Made by a program: the position numbers and the translations under genes. A stretch of 64,000 nt of DNA from positions 1,053,189-1,117,188 of the forward strand of contig BPHJ01000001.1 in assembly GCA_026003475.1 (NCBI GenBank), read 5' to 3'. Below, piece after piece: positions 9,063-18,634 of this stretch (the stretch's first letter is position 1; every line of letters starts with the position of its first letter). This DNA is from Candidatus Kapaibacterium sp. (GTDB lineage Bacteria; Bacteroidota; Ignavibacteria; Kapaibacteriales; NICIL-2). The notes beneath the pieces were generated by a model, which saw nothing but the letters and a program-made list of their open reading frames with translations, searched no databases and was not told the DNA's origin.

Positions 9063-10243
9063 AGTGGAAGCGTGTCATTGGCCAGTCGCACGCGAAGGAT
9101 ATTCTCATCGCCTCAATCCGGAGCCAACACATTGCCCACGCGTACTGTTTTTGGGGCCCAGAAGGTGTGGGCAAGGATGCTCTTGCGCTTGAATTTGCGC
9201 GTGTTCTCAACTGCCAGGAACCCATCGAGACAGCCGACAGCATCGAAGCCTGTGACCACTGCCGTAGCTGTCTGCAGATGAACACACTCCAGCACCCCAA
9301 TCTCCAGCTTATCTTCTCGCTGCCTGCTACCAACCGTGTCGGAAGCAATAGCGATGAATCACCCCTCCTCCGCCTGAGCGACGATCAAATTTCCCTCATC
9401 CAAGAGCAGCTCATACTCAAGGCACACAATCCCTACCACAACATCACCATCCCGAACGCAACACAAATTCGCATCGCATCCATTCGCGACGTTCGGCGTT
9501 CGCTACAACTTGCCGCTCCCGTCCACCACGGATGGCGTGTGGTCATCATCAGCGAAGCAGACGCAATGACCACGGAAGCAGCCAATGCATTCTTGAAAAC
9601 ACTCGAAGAGCCCCACCAGCGAACAACGCTCATCCTGACCAGTTCACGCCGGGACTTATTGCCGGAGACCATTCGTTCGCGGTGTCAGCACATCCATTGT
9701 GGAACGCTCAGTGAGGATGATATCGCCTCGGCACTCATCGAGCGCGAAAGCCTTGCCCCCGACCGAGCGCGCATTATCGCTGCACTGGCACACGGAAGCT
9801 ATGCACGCGCCCTAGAGCTTGCCAACTCAACCGAAGATGAGGATGCACTGGCAGAGATCGTGCTGAATTTTCTTCGCACACTTTTGAAACCCTCGCGTTA
9901 CCGCAATGAACTCGCCAAACTCATTGAGCAGCGCTTTGCCGCTGTCGATCGGCAGCATCTGCGTGTGTATCTCCGCATGCTCGAAGCATGGCTCCATGAT
10001 GCCAACCGTCTTGTGATGATTGGGGATCGCGCCAATGACTACCTGGTCTTTCAACATGGTGCTGCCAGTAGTGCGATCCGCCGTTTCATTGCACACTATC
10101 CCCACGCACGGCTCGACAAGGCAATATGCGCCATTGAAGATGCTATCGAAGCGATCGAATCGAATGCGCAGATTCCCCTGACACTGCTGACACTCGCCGT
10201 GCGTCTGCGCCGAGCAATTGGCTCCACACCAACTAAAACGTGA
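9059..10243 (+). CDS. holB: DNA polymerase III delta' subunit (clamp loader)
   Basis: AAA+ clamp-loader subunit of 394 aa. Walker A GPEGVGKDALA (~33-43) is followed by a zinc-binding cysteine set C52, C65, C68, C71. ANAFLKTLEEP and the Arg/Cys-rich ETIRSRCQH carry sensor and SRC motifs typical of delta' and DnaX. The length and lack of a DnaX-type C-terminal extension favour delta'. The ATG overlaps the ABC gene's stop by 4 bp and dtd follows after 3 bp, so the three genes probably share a transcript. Confidence 0.88.
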   Translation: MKWKRVIGQSHAKDILIASIRSQHIAHAYCFWGPEGVGKDALALEFARVLNCQEPIETADSIEACDHCRSCLQMNTLQHPNLQLIFSLPATNRVGSNSDESPLLRLSDDQISLIQEQLILKAHNPYHNITIPNATQIRIASIRDVRRSLQLAAPVHHGWRVVIISEADAMTTEAANAFLKTLEEPHQRTTLILTSSRRDLLPETIRSRCQHIHCGTLSEDDIASALIERESLAPDRARIIAALAHGSYARALELANSTEDEDALAEIVLNFLRTLLKPSRYRNELAKLIEQRFAAVDRQHLRVYLRMLEAWLHDANRLVMIGDRANDYLVFQHGAASSAIRRFIAHYPHARLDKAICAIEDAIEAIESNAQIPLTLLTLAVRLRRAIGSTPTKT

Positions 10244-10246
10244 TTC

Positions 10247-10705
10247 ATGCGTGCAGTAGTACAGCGTGTCCACTGGGCTCGTATCCAAGTCGGCGGTGAA
10301 ACAGTTGCTCGCACTGATCGCGGGTTGTTAGTGCTGCTCGGCATTGGTGCGGGCGATACACCCGACTGCGCAACATGGATGGCTCGAAAAATCGCCGGAC
10401 TTCGCATTTTCCCTGACCATACGGAACGTTTCAACCTCTCGGTGCAAGATGTCGGTGGATCAGTACTCGTTGTTTCTCAGTTCACGCTCTACGGCGATGC
10501 GCAGCGGGGATTTCGTCCCAGCTTCAGCCTCGCAGCACCTCCGGCCCAGGCTCAGCCACTCTATGAACGCGTTGCCGAATTGCTACGCAGCGAACACAAC
10601 CTTCATGTCGAGACCGGCATCTTCGGTGCTATGATGGACGTCGAAAGCAGCAATTGGGGACCGGTGACGATACTTCTCGAAAAAGAGAGCGGCTCTCAGT
10701 CGTAG
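10247..10705 (+). CDS. dtd: D-aminoacyl-tRNA deacylase
   Basis: Removes D-amino acids mischarged onto tRNA and clears Gly-tRNA-Ala. The 152 aa fit the family's ~145-150. MRAVVQRV starts the protein; the active-site segments SQFTLYGD and the C-terminal GPVT (SSNWGPVTILL) are both present. Last gene of the plus-strand run; its stop codon lies inside a hairpin that serves as terminator for the opposite strand. Confidence 0.95.
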   Translation: MRAVVQRVHWARIQVGGETVARTDRGLLVLLGIGAGDTPDCATWMARKIAGLRIFPDHTERFNLSVQDVGGSVLVVSQFTLYGDAQRGFRPSFSLAAPPAQAQPLYERVAELLRSEHNLHVETGIFGAMMDVESSNWGPVTILLEKESGSQS

Positions 10706-10717
10706 TCGGAGAGCCGC
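10680..10717 (-). terminator. Intrinsic terminator after the E2 gene, overlapping dtd end
   Basis: Perfect 9-bp stem GCGGCTCTC (10689-10697) / GAGAGCCGC (10709-10717) with an 11-nt loop. Read on the minus strand it is followed by TCTCTTTTT, a usable U-tract, 28 bp after the acyltransferase stop. On the plus strand no T-run follows, so termination of dtd is less certain. Confidence 0.7.
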
Positions 10718-10744
10718 CATCCATCTGGAACTCCGTTTGTTACC

Positions 10745-12559
10745 TTAGAGCTCGACGGTATCGGGGTTCATCGCCTCGAGTGACTGCACAATTGCTCGCA
10801 AGCACGACGAGCCAAGCGCACCATCAATGACACGGTGATCGTAGGTTATGGTCACGTACATCATGTGACGGATCATGATCACATCCTCGCCGTTGATTTC
10901 CTTGACAACAGGGCGTTTCTGGACAGCATACACCCCAATAATGGCTGCTTGTGGCTGATTGATTACTGGTGAGCCGAACAAGCTTCCCCATGGACCCATG
11001 TTCGTTAGCGAAATCGTTCCTCCTTGGATTTCATCCGGATTGAGCTTTTTGTTTCGCGCTCGCGTTGCAAGGTCGGTGATAGCGTGCGCCAGCCCGGTGA
11101 TGTTGAGCAATTGTGCTTTCTTGACAACGGGAACAATCAAATTCCCATCGGGCAGCAGTGTCGCGAAGCTGAGATTGATGTTCTTATGAACGACAATGTT
11201 GGTCCCATCAACGCTCACGTTGACCATTGGGTACTGCTTGACACCGTCAACGATTGCTTTCGCAAAAAATGGAGTCAGCGTCAATTTGATGCCATGGCGA
11301 CGCTGGAAGTCCTCGCGGTAGAGTTGATGAGCTCGAATGATGCCTGTAACATCTGCTTCTGCGACACTGGTGACGTGAGGTGAAGTATGTTTGGAGCGCA
11401 CCATGTGCTCGGCGATGAGCTGACGGACACGGTCCATTGGGATAATGTCCACGTCGGCACCCCAGCTTGGCTTGGGTGCTTGGGGTGGCGGTGGCGCTGC
11501 AGGCGACGGCGCTGCCACTGTTGGCGCCGGGGATGGAGCACGCGACTCGACTGGCTGCACCGATGGTGTCAACGTGGGTTGTGCCTTCCGTCGCTCAAGA
11601 TAAGCCAGCAGGTCCTTCTTCGTTACTCGACCGCCCAGACCAGTACCTTCGATTGTTTCCAGTTCTTCTAACGAGACACCCTCCGCTTCTGCAATGGTAC
11701 GTACCAGTGGCGAATAGAAACGTTCGCCATGCTGGCGAGGAATCTTCATCGTACGGGTGGTGGCGTGAATTGGTGCAGCAGGTTCCGGAGCAGTACGCTG
11801 CTGCGAACCATTGGTCGGCCCAGGAGGAGGTGGTGCTGATGACTGAACCGGCGCAGTCGGTGTGCTTGTCTGCTGCGAGGCTGGCGACGGAGCAGGTGGT
11901 GGTGGTTGGGGTGTTGCTGCTTGTGCCCCTGTAGCAATGCGCGCAATCACAGTACCGACCTCGACCGTATCTCCCTCGTTGGCAAGACGCTCAACAAGTA
12001 CTCCCGCCGCGGGCGATGGCACTTCGGTATCTACCTTATCGGTCGAAATCTCGAGCAACACCTCATCGCGCTCGACTCGATCGCCAACGTTTTTCACCCA
12101 CCGTAGAATCTTTCCTTCTTGCACCGATTCACCCATCTTGGGCATGACAACATCAACGTGAACGCCACTGTTCTGTACCGATGAAGCGGGAGCAGGTTGC
12201 GCTGGTGGTGCAGGTTGCGGAGAAGCATGTTGCGTTGGTGGAGCACTTGGTTGAGGCTGCGCCGGCGCTGCTACAGGCGTTGATTTCGAGGGCTGCGGTT
12301 GCGGTGCGACCGTTGCGGTTGCCTCGGTTTCAATCCGTGCAATGACAGTGCCGACCTCGACCGTATCCCCCTCGTTGGCAAGACGCTCAACAAGCACTCC
12401 CGCCGCGGGCGATGGTACTTCGGTATCCACCTTGTCGGTCGAGATTTCGAGCAACACCTCATCGCGCTCGATACGGTCGCCAACATTTTTGACCCACCGC
12501 AGAATCTTTCCTTCTTGCACCGATTCGCCCATCTTGGGCATGACAACATCAACTTTCAT
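10745..12559 (-). CDS. Dihydrolipoamide acyltransferase (E2) with two lipoyl domains
   Basis: Core E2 of a 2-oxo acid dehydrogenase complex (604 aa). Two lipoyl domains (residues 1-76 and ~134-209) carry the lipoylated lysine in EISTDKVDTE (K43, K175). They are joined by Pro/Ala/Gln-rich flexible linkers. A peripheral-subunit-binding domain follows (SPLVRTIAEAEGVSLEEL, ~290-330). The C-terminal acetyltransferase domain ends with the catalytic HRVIDG near 575. The E1/E3 genes are not in the window, so whether it is the pyruvate, 2-oxoglutarate or branched-chain enzyme is open. The two lipoyl domains differ by very few residues, suggesting recent duplication or gene conversion. Confidence 0.92.
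   Translation of the reverse strand: MKVDVVMPKMGESVQEGKILRWVKNVGDRIERDEVLLEISTDKVDTEVPSPAAGVLVERLANEGDTVEVGTVIARIETEATATVAPQPQPSKSTPVAAPAQPQPSAPPTQHASPQPAPPAQPAPASSVQNSGVHVDVVMPKMGESVQEGKILRWVKNVGDRVERDEVLLEISTDKVDTEVPSPAAGVLVERLANEGDTVEVGTVIARIATGAQAATPQPPPPAPSPASQQTSTPTAPVQSSAPPPPGPTNGSQQRTAPEPAAPIHATTRTMKIPRQHGERFYSPLVRTIAEAEGVSLEELETIEGTGLGGRVTKKDLLAYLERRKAQPTLTPSVQPVESRAPSPAPTVAAPSPAAPPPPQAPKPSWGADVDIIPMDRVRQLIAEHMVRSKHTSPHVTSVAEADVTGIIRAHQLYREDFQRRHGIKLTLTPFFAKAIVDGVKQYPMVNVSVDGTNIVVHKNINLSFATLLPDGNLIVPVVKKAQLLNITGLAHAITDLATRARNKKLNPDEIQGGTISLTNMGPWGSLFGSPVINQPQAAIIGVYAVQKRPVVKEINGEDVIMIRHMMYVTITYDHRVIDGALGSSCLRAIVQSLEAMNPDTVEL
11933..12160 (-). repeat. Lipoyl-domain copy 2 (direct repeat)
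   Basis: Encodes the second lipoyl domain. By eye it aligns without gaps to 12332-12559, with only scattered and mostly synonymous differences over about 228 bp. The proteins start differing mainly where the linkers begin. Confidence 0.85.
12332..12559 (-). repeat. Lipoyl-domain copy 1 (direct repeat)
   Basis: Encodes the first lipoyl domain, in the same reading frame and orientation as 11933-12160. The shared DNA spans the domain itself, and the linker sequences between them are unrelated. Confidence 0.85.
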
Positions 12560-12616
12560 TGCAATTGTGAAATGGTTGACACGATCAGGTAAAGCGAAAT
12601 TAGCAAGCCTTGCATG

Positions 12617-13696
12617 TTACCAACGATACCGACTCACGTAATTGTCGCGGGTTAGTCGCAACTGGTGGCGCCGAATCCAGCGTTCCAGTTGCTGCAACCG
12701 CGCTTGATTTTTTTGGGCAAACTCAGAAAACTGCATTGGTTTGCCGTGCTGTGCTACCACATGGACGTAGGCATCGAGCAGACCTTCTTGCTTGAGTTGT
12801 TGGTAGCGCTCGATGATGATATTCCGGAACGTCGTGTCGTATCCGCGTTGCTTCCAACGCTGCAGGAAGTCACCAAGCAGCGTATCAATCGAAGCGATGG
12901 GTAGCTCGAAATCACGATTGAAGCGGAGAACGCGAGCAGATTCGGTAAGCACTGCACTGAATGCGTCGGGAAAACTCGGACCTGATGGACCGCCGATGCG
13001 AATTTCCCGTGAAAGCACGATCTTCCCTACATGATCGAATTGTTCGATGGCTTCGCGGAACATGTTGTACCAGAGCGCGCTCATTTCATCAGCTTTTGCG
13101 CTATTGGGTCGAAGGTTGATGAACACTTCCGCGTAGAAGATTGCCCATATCCGTTCCGATGATGCACGGTACATTCGCGCGCCCCAGTAGTAGCTCAGCG
13201 GATAAGTTGGATCACCGCTGATGGCACTTTCGATTTCCTCCAGTGCTTCCTCGAGATTGCCCCGCTGGACAAGACGGATCGCTTGTTCGACATGCAACCG
13301 TGCCGACGTTGGAAAGCGTTGGAGCCCGCGCTGGTAGCTTGCGTCGGCATTGACCGAGTCATCTTTCTGTGCGTAGAGATTTCCGAGTAGCTGAAAATAG
13401 TGGTCGTGCTGCTGGTGTTTGGGAATTGTCGTGTCGCAGATTATCGCGCATTCAGCGAGCGCCTCATCGTAGCGCTTCTGGAGCGAAAGCACCAATGCTA
13501 ATTCGTATCGAGCATCGTAGTAGGTTGGATGGCGCTTGATTACCGCACGGAGAGTACGCTCAGCTTCGGCATAGCGCTTTGCGTTGATTGCCTCGATGGC
13601 ACGCTCGAGCTGGCGCACTGCTGATTGGGGTACTTGTGCGCTGATCGCCAGACCAAGCCCCATCATCATAACCAGCAGAATGCAGATGCGTTTCAT
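12617..13696 (-). CDS. Secreted TPR-repeat protein of unknown function
   Basis: A 359-aa protein. The signal peptide ([21 protein letters not shown]) is followed by TPR-like helices over ~25-190, e.g. [19 protein letters not shown] and [19 protein letters not shown]. The C-terminal ~170 residues are not recognised. Such proteins usually scaffold envelope complexes, but no partner is indicated. Its ATG overlaps the fumC stop by 4 bp and the E2 gene follows after 57 bp. Confidence 0.75.
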   Translation of the reverse strand: MKRICILLVMMMGLGLAISAQVPQSAVRQLERAIEAINAKRYAEAERTLRAVIKRHPTYYDARYELALVLSLQKRYDEALAECAIICDTTIPKHQQHDHYFQLLGNLYAQKDDSVNADASYQRGLQRFPTSARLHVEQAIRLVQRGNLEEALEEIESAISGDPTYPLSYYWGARMYRASSERIWAIFYAEVFINLRPNSAKADEMSALWYNMFREAIEQFDHVGKIVLSREIRIGGPSGPSFPDAFSAVLTESARVLRFNRDFELPIASIDTLLGDFLQRWKQRGYDTTFRNIIIERYQQLKQEGLLDAYVHVVAQHGKPMQFSEFAQKNQARLQQLERWIRRHQLRLTRDNYVSRYRW

Positions 13697-15093
13697 GCCG
13701 ATAGGTTGGGTCCGAGCATAGCTTCCGGGCGGACGATGCGATCGAAGGTTTCGCCATCGAGAATGCCGAGCTCGATCGCTGCTTGGCGGAGCGAGAGTCC
13801 GTTCGTATAGGCATGCTTGGCAATGCGGGCAGCGTTGTCGTAGCCAACATGCGGATTGAGTGCAGTAACAAGCATCAGCGAATGCTGGACGTAGTACTGC
13901 AACCGTTCACGATTCGGCTCAATCCCCCGCGCGCAGTGTTCATCAAACATGCGGCAGGCATCCCCAAGAAGGCGGATGCTCTGCAGCACATTGTAGATGA
14001 TCATTGGCTTGAACACATTCAGTTCGAAGTTACCCGATGCTCCACCAATGTTGATGGCAACGTCGTTTCCAAGCACCTGGGCGCAGACCATCGTCATAGC
14101 TTCGCTCTGGGTAGGGTTGACTTTGCCCGGCATGATCGAGCTACCGGGTTCATTTTCGGGAATGAAAATTTCGTTCAAACCGCAGCGAGGTCCCGAGGCC
14201 ATCCATCGAATATCATTGGCAATTTTCATGAGTGAACATGCGAGCGTCTTGAGTCCCCCATGGGCAAAGACAAGTGCATCATGGGCCGCGAGCGCTTCGA
14301 ACTTATTCGGTGCGCTTCGGAACGGCAATCCCGTCAACTCAGCAATGCGAGCAGCCACGCGCTCTGCAAACGCTGGGTGCGTGTTCAATCCCGTACCGAC
14401 CGCCGTTCCACCGATTGCCAGATCATAGAGTCGTTCGAGCGAGGCTTCAATGCGTTCGATTCCATAGGCAAGCTGTTGGACGTAGCCGCTGAACTCTTGT
14501 CCCAGCGTCAAGGGCACAGCATCCATCAAGTGCGTGCGTCCAATTTTGATGATGTCTGCAAAAGCGTGTGCTTTCTGCTCAAGTGTGGATTGGAGTTGCC
14601 GCACCGCAGGAAGCAGGTGTTTGACTAGTTGCTCGGCGGCAGCAATATGCATTGCTGTCGGGAATGTATCGTTGGAGCTCTGCGATTTGTTGACATCATC
14701 ATTGGGATGAATAGGCGCTTTCGATCCCATCACACCGCCAGCACGCTCGATGGCTCGATTGGCAATGACTTCGTTGACATTCATGTTGGTTTGCGTACCG
14801 GAACCAGTCTGCCACACTGAGAGTGGGAAATGCTCATCGAGCGTTCCAGCGATAACCTCCTCGGCTGCTGCAACGATCAGATCGCGTTTTGCGGTGGTAA
14901 GCAACCCCAACTCAGCATTGACCAGTGCTGCGGCTTTTTTGAGAATTCCGAAGGCGCGGATCAATTCGCGTGGCATTCGTTCAGTACCAATTGCAAAGTG
15001 GATCAACGAGCGCGCAGTTTGTGCGCCGTAATACTTGTCCGCCGGCACCTCAATGGTGCCCATGGTATCGGATTCAAGACGCGTTTGGGGCAT
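13693..15093 (-). CDS. fumC: Fumarase, class II
   Basis: Iron-independent fumarate hydratase (fumarate + water to malate) of the TCA cycle; 466 aa, the usual length. The superfamily signature [17 protein letters not shown] is intact, as are [12 protein letters not shown] and [16 protein letters not shown]. It overlaps the downstream TPR gene by 4 bp. A TATCTTTG -10 box lies about 29 bp before its ATG, so it may have its own promoter in addition to reading from the barrel gene. Confidence 0.97.
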   Translation of the reverse strand: MPQTRLESDTMGTIEVPADKYYGAQTARSLIHFAIGTERMPRELIRAFGILKKAAALVNAELGLLTTAKRDLIVAAAEEVIAGTLDEHFPLSVWQTGSGTQTNMNVNEVIANRAIERAGGVMGSKAPIHPNDDVNKSQSSNDTFPTAMHIAAAEQLVKHLLPAVRQLQSTLEQKAHAFADIIKIGRTHLMDAVPLTLGQEFSGYVQQLAYGIERIEASLERLYDLAIGGTAVGTGLNTHPAFAERVAARIAELTGLPFRSAPNKFEALAAHDALVFAHGGLKTLACSLMKIANDIRWMASGPRCGLNEIFIPENEPGSSIMPGKVNPTQSEAMTMVCAQVLGNDVAINIGGASGNFELNVFKPMIIYNVLQSIRLLGDACRMFDEHCARGIEPNRERLQYYVQHSLMLVTALNPHVGYDNAARIAKHAYTNGLSLRQAAIELGILDGETFDRIVRPEAMLGPNLSA

Positions 15094-15121
15094 AGGTCAT
15101 CGAAAATGGTTCAGCAAGCGG

Positions 15122-15129
15122 CAAAGATA
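15122..15129 (-). promoter_or_regulatory. Candidate -10 box (TATCTTTG) of fumC
   Basis: TATCTTTG fits TAnnTTTG and lies 28 nt before the fumC ATG, just past the stop of the upstream barrel gene. The same octamer precedes valS. No clear -35 TTG was found. Confidence 0.4.
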
Positions 15130-15135
15130 CGCTCT

Positions 15136-15849
15136 CTAAAATCCGATCGCGAGTGTAAGGAAGACACCGCCGAACGTTCTGATTGGCTGCCCTTGGATGC
15201 TCTCGAGACCATTGCCACCAAACGGAATGTAGTAGTAGCGAATGTTGAACGATGCGTCACTCTTTGATTGCGGACCAAACAGTAACCCAACCCCCACAAA
15301 GGAGCCGAATCGCACATACCCACGCGCATAGCTCCATGATTGGAAAAATTCGTACTCATAGGGTGTTGAGACAACCAGCGTCGGACCAACACCTGCGCTG
15401 ACAAAGGGACGCAGCGATTCACTCAAACTTTCATCAAACAAGCGGTGCCCAATGCCAATGGTCAATGGAAAGATGAACAGTCTGTTGATTTTGCCGGGAA
15501 CCAGCAACCGTCCACTGATCGGGTCGTAGAGCGACTCGATCTCGCTACTATTGCGTGCCCCGGATATACCAAGCTCCAGCGACGCCCAGAGCAGATCGGT
15601 CACCCAATGCTGATAGAACACTCCCATCCCGAAACCACTTTGCGAAAACAGCACCGCAATACCACCACTTGTACGTTTGACCTGAGCTGCAGCATGATTG
15701 ACAAGTGGTCGCGGCGATGCGAACACGAACACTGTATCCGGAGGAACTTCCTCACCAGCACCCGGAGTGGTTCCCCGCTCACCAGGGAGTGGAGCTTGTG
15801 CACGCGCGACACTGTAGGCAGTGAGCAGAAAAAGTGCTAACCACTTCAC
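15136..15849 (-). CDS. Outer-membrane beta-barrel protein, unknown role
   Basis: The GTG at 15849 gives a 237-aa protein with a clear signal peptide (MKWLALFLLTAYSVARAQA). The body has amphipathic strands and glycine-rich turns (SGFGMGVFYQHWVTD, GIGHRLFDESLSESLRPF, VSAGVGPTLVV) and ends in TFGGVFLTLAIGF, an aromatic C-terminus typical of outer-membrane barrels. In-frame starts at 15900 and 15963 are less likely because a terminator hairpin sits at 15920-15947. Function is unknown. Confidence 0.75.
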   Translation of the reverse strand: MKWLALFLLTAYSVARAQAPLPGERGTTPGAGEEVPPDTVFVFASPRPLVNHAAAQVKRTSGGIAVLFSQSGFGMGVFYQHWVTDLLWASLELGISGARNSSEIESLYDPISGRLLVPGKINRLFIFPLTIGIGHRLFDESLSESLRPFVSAGVGPTLVVSTPYEYEFFQSWSYARGYVRFGSFVGVGLLFGPQSKSDASFNIRYYYIPFGGNGLESIQGQPIRTFGGVFLTLAIGF

Positions 15850-15907
15850 GCGAAACCTTGGCTCGTTGGTGCAACCTGGGGTGGGGACGGATGTGGCCAT
15901 TGCTCCG

Positions 15908-15947
15908 TGTACAACAACAAAGCGCTGCCGCAGTCGCGACAGCGCTT
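15908..15947 (-). terminator. Hairpin after ftsZ, probable terminator of the fts operon
   Basis: Stem AAGCGCTG (15920-15927) / CAGCGCTT (15940-15947), continued by 3 bp inside a mismatch and closed by an AGTC tetraloop. On the minus strand it is followed by TGTTGTTGT, a weak U-rich tail. It lies 60 bp after the ftsZ stop and before the barrel gene. Confidence 0.5.
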
Positions 15948-16007
15948 GGTGGAGGTGTACCATCTCCCCTCCGGAATACGGCTTGCCGAAAAGCTGACTA
16001 TGACGAC

Positions 16008-17300
16008 CTAATCCATGATTCGACGCAAGAACGCTGGTTTATCACTGGGAGCTTTCGTGTTCGTCGGTGTTGATGCATTAGATGAATTGTTCGAAAGCGC
16101 ATCATTGCGGCGAAGGTATGCTGGTGTGTCGTAGGCAGCGGTTTGCTCATGTCCAATGGGTGCGGCATCAGGTAATGGACGCGAACCGATGGGAATGGGG
16201 ACGATTCCATCAGGTGCATTGGCCGCATGACGAACTGCCGGCTGAACCTGCTGTTCAACGTGGCTCTGCTGTACGGACATTACCGGTTGAGCTGCATCCA
16301 GCAATTCTGTGGAAGCATTCCCAAATCCCGTCGCCACAACGGTGACCATGAGTGCATCGCCAATTTCCTCTTTGAAAACAACACCGAAAATGATATTGGC
16401 CTGATCGCCGGCTGCTTCTTCGATCGTTTGAACGGTTTCGCCGATTTCTGCCATGCTCACATCCTCACGCGCGGTGATATTGATGAGAACACCTTCAGCA
16501 CCAGCAATGGAGATCCCGTCGAGGAGAGGCGAATTGATCGCGTTGATTGCAGCTTCGCGCGCACGATACTCGCCTACTGCCGTCCCAATCCCCATAATTG
16601 CATCGCCTTTGTTCTTCATGATCGTTCGCACATCGGCAAAATCCACGTTCACATAGCCGCTGCCGCTGATAATGTCGGCAATACCGCGTGTTGCATTGTA
16701 GAGCACATCGTCAACGCGCTGGAATGCTTCGATGAGTGGCATCGAACGATCAACCAGATCCATGAGTCGTTGGTTGGGAATCACAATGAGCGCATCAACC
16801 TGCTGTCGGAGAAGCTCGATGCCTTCGAGTGCAACAACCATCCGGCGGCGTGCTTCCCACTTGAACGGCTTGGTGACAATGCCGACGACGAGAGCTCCCA
16901 ACTCCCGGCCGATTTGCGCAATGATCGGAGCAGCCCCGGTGCCGGTGCCACCTCCCATGCCCGCCGTGATAAAGATCATGTCGCTACCCTGCAGGGCATC
17001 GCGCACTTCATCAATGCTTTCCTCAACTGCTCGCTGTCCGATCGTTGGATCAGCTCCCGCTCCAAGTCCGCGCGTGAGCTGTTTACCCAACTGAATCTTG
17101 GTTGGAGCCGGGCTTGCTTCCAGAGCTTGTGCATCGGTGTTGGCAACAACAAAATCAACACCGGTCAAGCCACGGCGAATCATGCTGTTGACAGCATTAC
17201 CACCGCCTCCACCGACACCGACAACACGGATGCGTGCACCCGCCATTGCTGGTGCATCGAGATGGATGCGAACATCCGAAGGTAGTTGTTGAGGAGTCAT
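16008..17300 (-). CDS. ftsZ: FtsZ, cell-division GTPase
   Basis: Tubulin homologue that polymerises into the Z-ring; 430 aa. The nucleotide pocket is intact (VGVGGGGGNAVN, the tubulin signature GMGGGTGTGAAPIIA, and NVDFADVRTIM). A variable linker starts near 320. The C-terminus carries DKPAFLRRIMD, the usual peptide that binds FtsA and other partners, and about 25 residues earlier a second similar motif, DTPAYLRRN (391-399). It follows ftsA by 20 bp and is the last gene of the ftsQAZ run. Confidence 0.98.
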   Translation of the reverse strand: MTPQQLPSDVRIHLDAPAMAGARIRVVGVGGGGGNAVNSMIRRGLTGVDFVVANTDAQALEASPAPTKIQLGKQLTRGLGAGADPTIGQRAVEESIDEVRDALQGSDMIFITAGMGGGTGTGAAPIIAQIGRELGALVVGIVTKPFKWEARRRMVVALEGIELLRQQVDALIVIPNQRLMDLVDRSMPLIEAFQRVDDVLYNATRGIADIISGSGYVNVDFADVRTIMKNKGDAIMGIGTAVGEYRAREAAINAINSPLLDGISIAGAEGVLINITAREDVSMAEIGETVQTIEEAAGDQANIIFGVVFKEEIGDALMVTVVATGFGNASTELLDAAQPVMSVQQSHVEQQVQPAVRHAANAPDGIVPIPIGSRPLPDAAPIGHEQTAAYDTPAYLRRNDALSNNSSNASTPTNTKAPSDKPAFLRRIMD

Positions 17301-17320
17301 AGCTGCCCCACAGGTTTGTG

Positions 17321-18634
17321 TTACAATTGTTCAAAAAAATGCTTGACACGCTCGATGATGCTGCGATAACCGAGCCCGTGATGTCGCCGTTGTTGCATGG
17401 CACGGAAACTCCGGCCAAGCGATGTCGAATACGAGTTCATCTGATGTGCGTAGAGCACCAGACCAACTGCCGTTGCATACATGGGTGATTGCACTTCGGG
17501 TGCGAAGCCTCCGCTAATGCCGACCATGGGGACGCCAACTTTGACGGGCATGCCGAATATCCGCTCGGCCAGTTCTGCTGCACCGCAGAGTTGGGCACAG
17601 CCACCGGTCAGAACGATTCCAGCCGACAAATTCCGTGCATAGCCACTGCGCCGAATCTCAGCGAATGCGAACTCGAAAATTTCCTCCATGCGCGGTTGGA
17701 TGATCTGACACAAGATGCTCTTGGTCACCTCGATGGGTTTTCGCCCGTTGATCCCTGGAATCATGAATACTTCATCGTCGAGGATGCTCTCTTGGAGTGC
17801 ATGTCCGTAGGCAATCTTGATCTGCTCGGCTTGTGCATGGACTATTCCAAGGCCTTTCTTGATGTCGTCGGTAACCTTATTGCCAGCGATGGCAAACATG
17901 GAAGTGTGACGGATTACTCCATCTTCGAAGATGGCGATGTCGGTCGTTCCACCGCCAATATCAACCAGCGCAACACCGACTTCACGCTCGGCACTGTCGA
18001 GCACAGCCATGCTACTTGCAACCGGCTGGAGAATGATGTCCCGGACGGTTAATCCTGCACGCTCAATGCAGCGGTGAAGGTTCTCGACTGCTGTCCGTGC
18101 TCCTGTGACAACATGGATATTAGCTTCCAACCGAACACCACTCATGCCAACGGGATCAATGATGCCATCCTGCCCGTCGAGGATGTAGTCTTGGGGGAAA
18201 AGATGCAGAATCACTCGATCAGATGGCAGTGCAATCATCCGTGCATCATCGAGCAAGCGCTCTAAGTCGTTGCGCGAGATTTCATGCCCGGCACCTGCAA
18301 TAGCTACTGCACTGCGGCTCTGGAAGGATTGGATGTGATCGCCTGCAATACCAACCACCACGCTACTAATCGCAACACCGGACGTTGTCTCGGCTTGCTC
18401 AACTGCACGCTCGATTGCTTGCACCGTTTTGTCCAAATTCACCACGATCCCGCGGGCAAGCCCCGAATTTTCCGCCATCCCGACTCCAAGCACCGTGAGC
18501 GTGTGGGTGCGTTCGTCGGGTGCAGCCACGATCGCGCAGACCTTGGTTGTGCCGATATCGAGCCCGACAACAATGTCGCTGGTGTTACGACTTGTTCGCT
18601 GCTGCCGTTTTGCTGCTGCAGAGGTCGTGTTCAT
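17321..18634 (-). CDS. ftsA: FtsA, actin-like division protein
   Basis: Tethers FtsZ filaments to the membrane and recruits later division proteins; 437 aa. It has the actin-family phosphate 1 motif VVGLDIGTTKVCAIV, phosphate 2 VDIGGGTTDIAIF and the adenosine region VLTGGCAQLCGAAELA. The C-terminal SIIERVKHFFEQL is a plausible amphipathic membrane-targeting helix. Its ATG overlaps the ftsQ stop by 4 bp, and ftsZ follows directly. Confidence 0.97.
   Translation of the reverse strand: MNTTSAAAKRQQRTSRNTSDIVVGLDIGTTKVCAIVAAPDERTHTLTVLGVGMAENSGLARGIVVNLDKTVQAIERAVEQAETTSGVAISSVVVGIAGDHIQSFQSRSAVAIAGAGHEISRNDLERLLDDARMIALPSDRVILHLFPQDYILDGQDGIIDPVGMSGVRLEANIHVVTGARTAVENLHRCIERAGLTVRDIILQPVASSMAVLDSAEREVGVALVDIGGGTTDIAIFEDGVIRHTSMFAIAGNKVTDDIKKGLGIVHAQAEQIKIAYGHALQESILDDEVFMIPGINGRKPIEVTKSILCQIIQPRMEEIFEFAFAEIRRSGYARNLSAGIVLTGGCAQLCGAAELAERIFGMPVKVGVPMVGISGGFAPEVQSPMYATAVGLVLYAHQMNSYSTSLGRSFRAMQQRRHHGLGYRSIIERVKHFFEQL

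Noticed and set aside
16227-17285. Long plus-strand reading frame (352 codons) opposite ftsZ
   Set aside because: Lies wholly antisense to a clear ftsZ; its product is rich in Cys, His and Asn and has no family features, as expected for a shadow frame.
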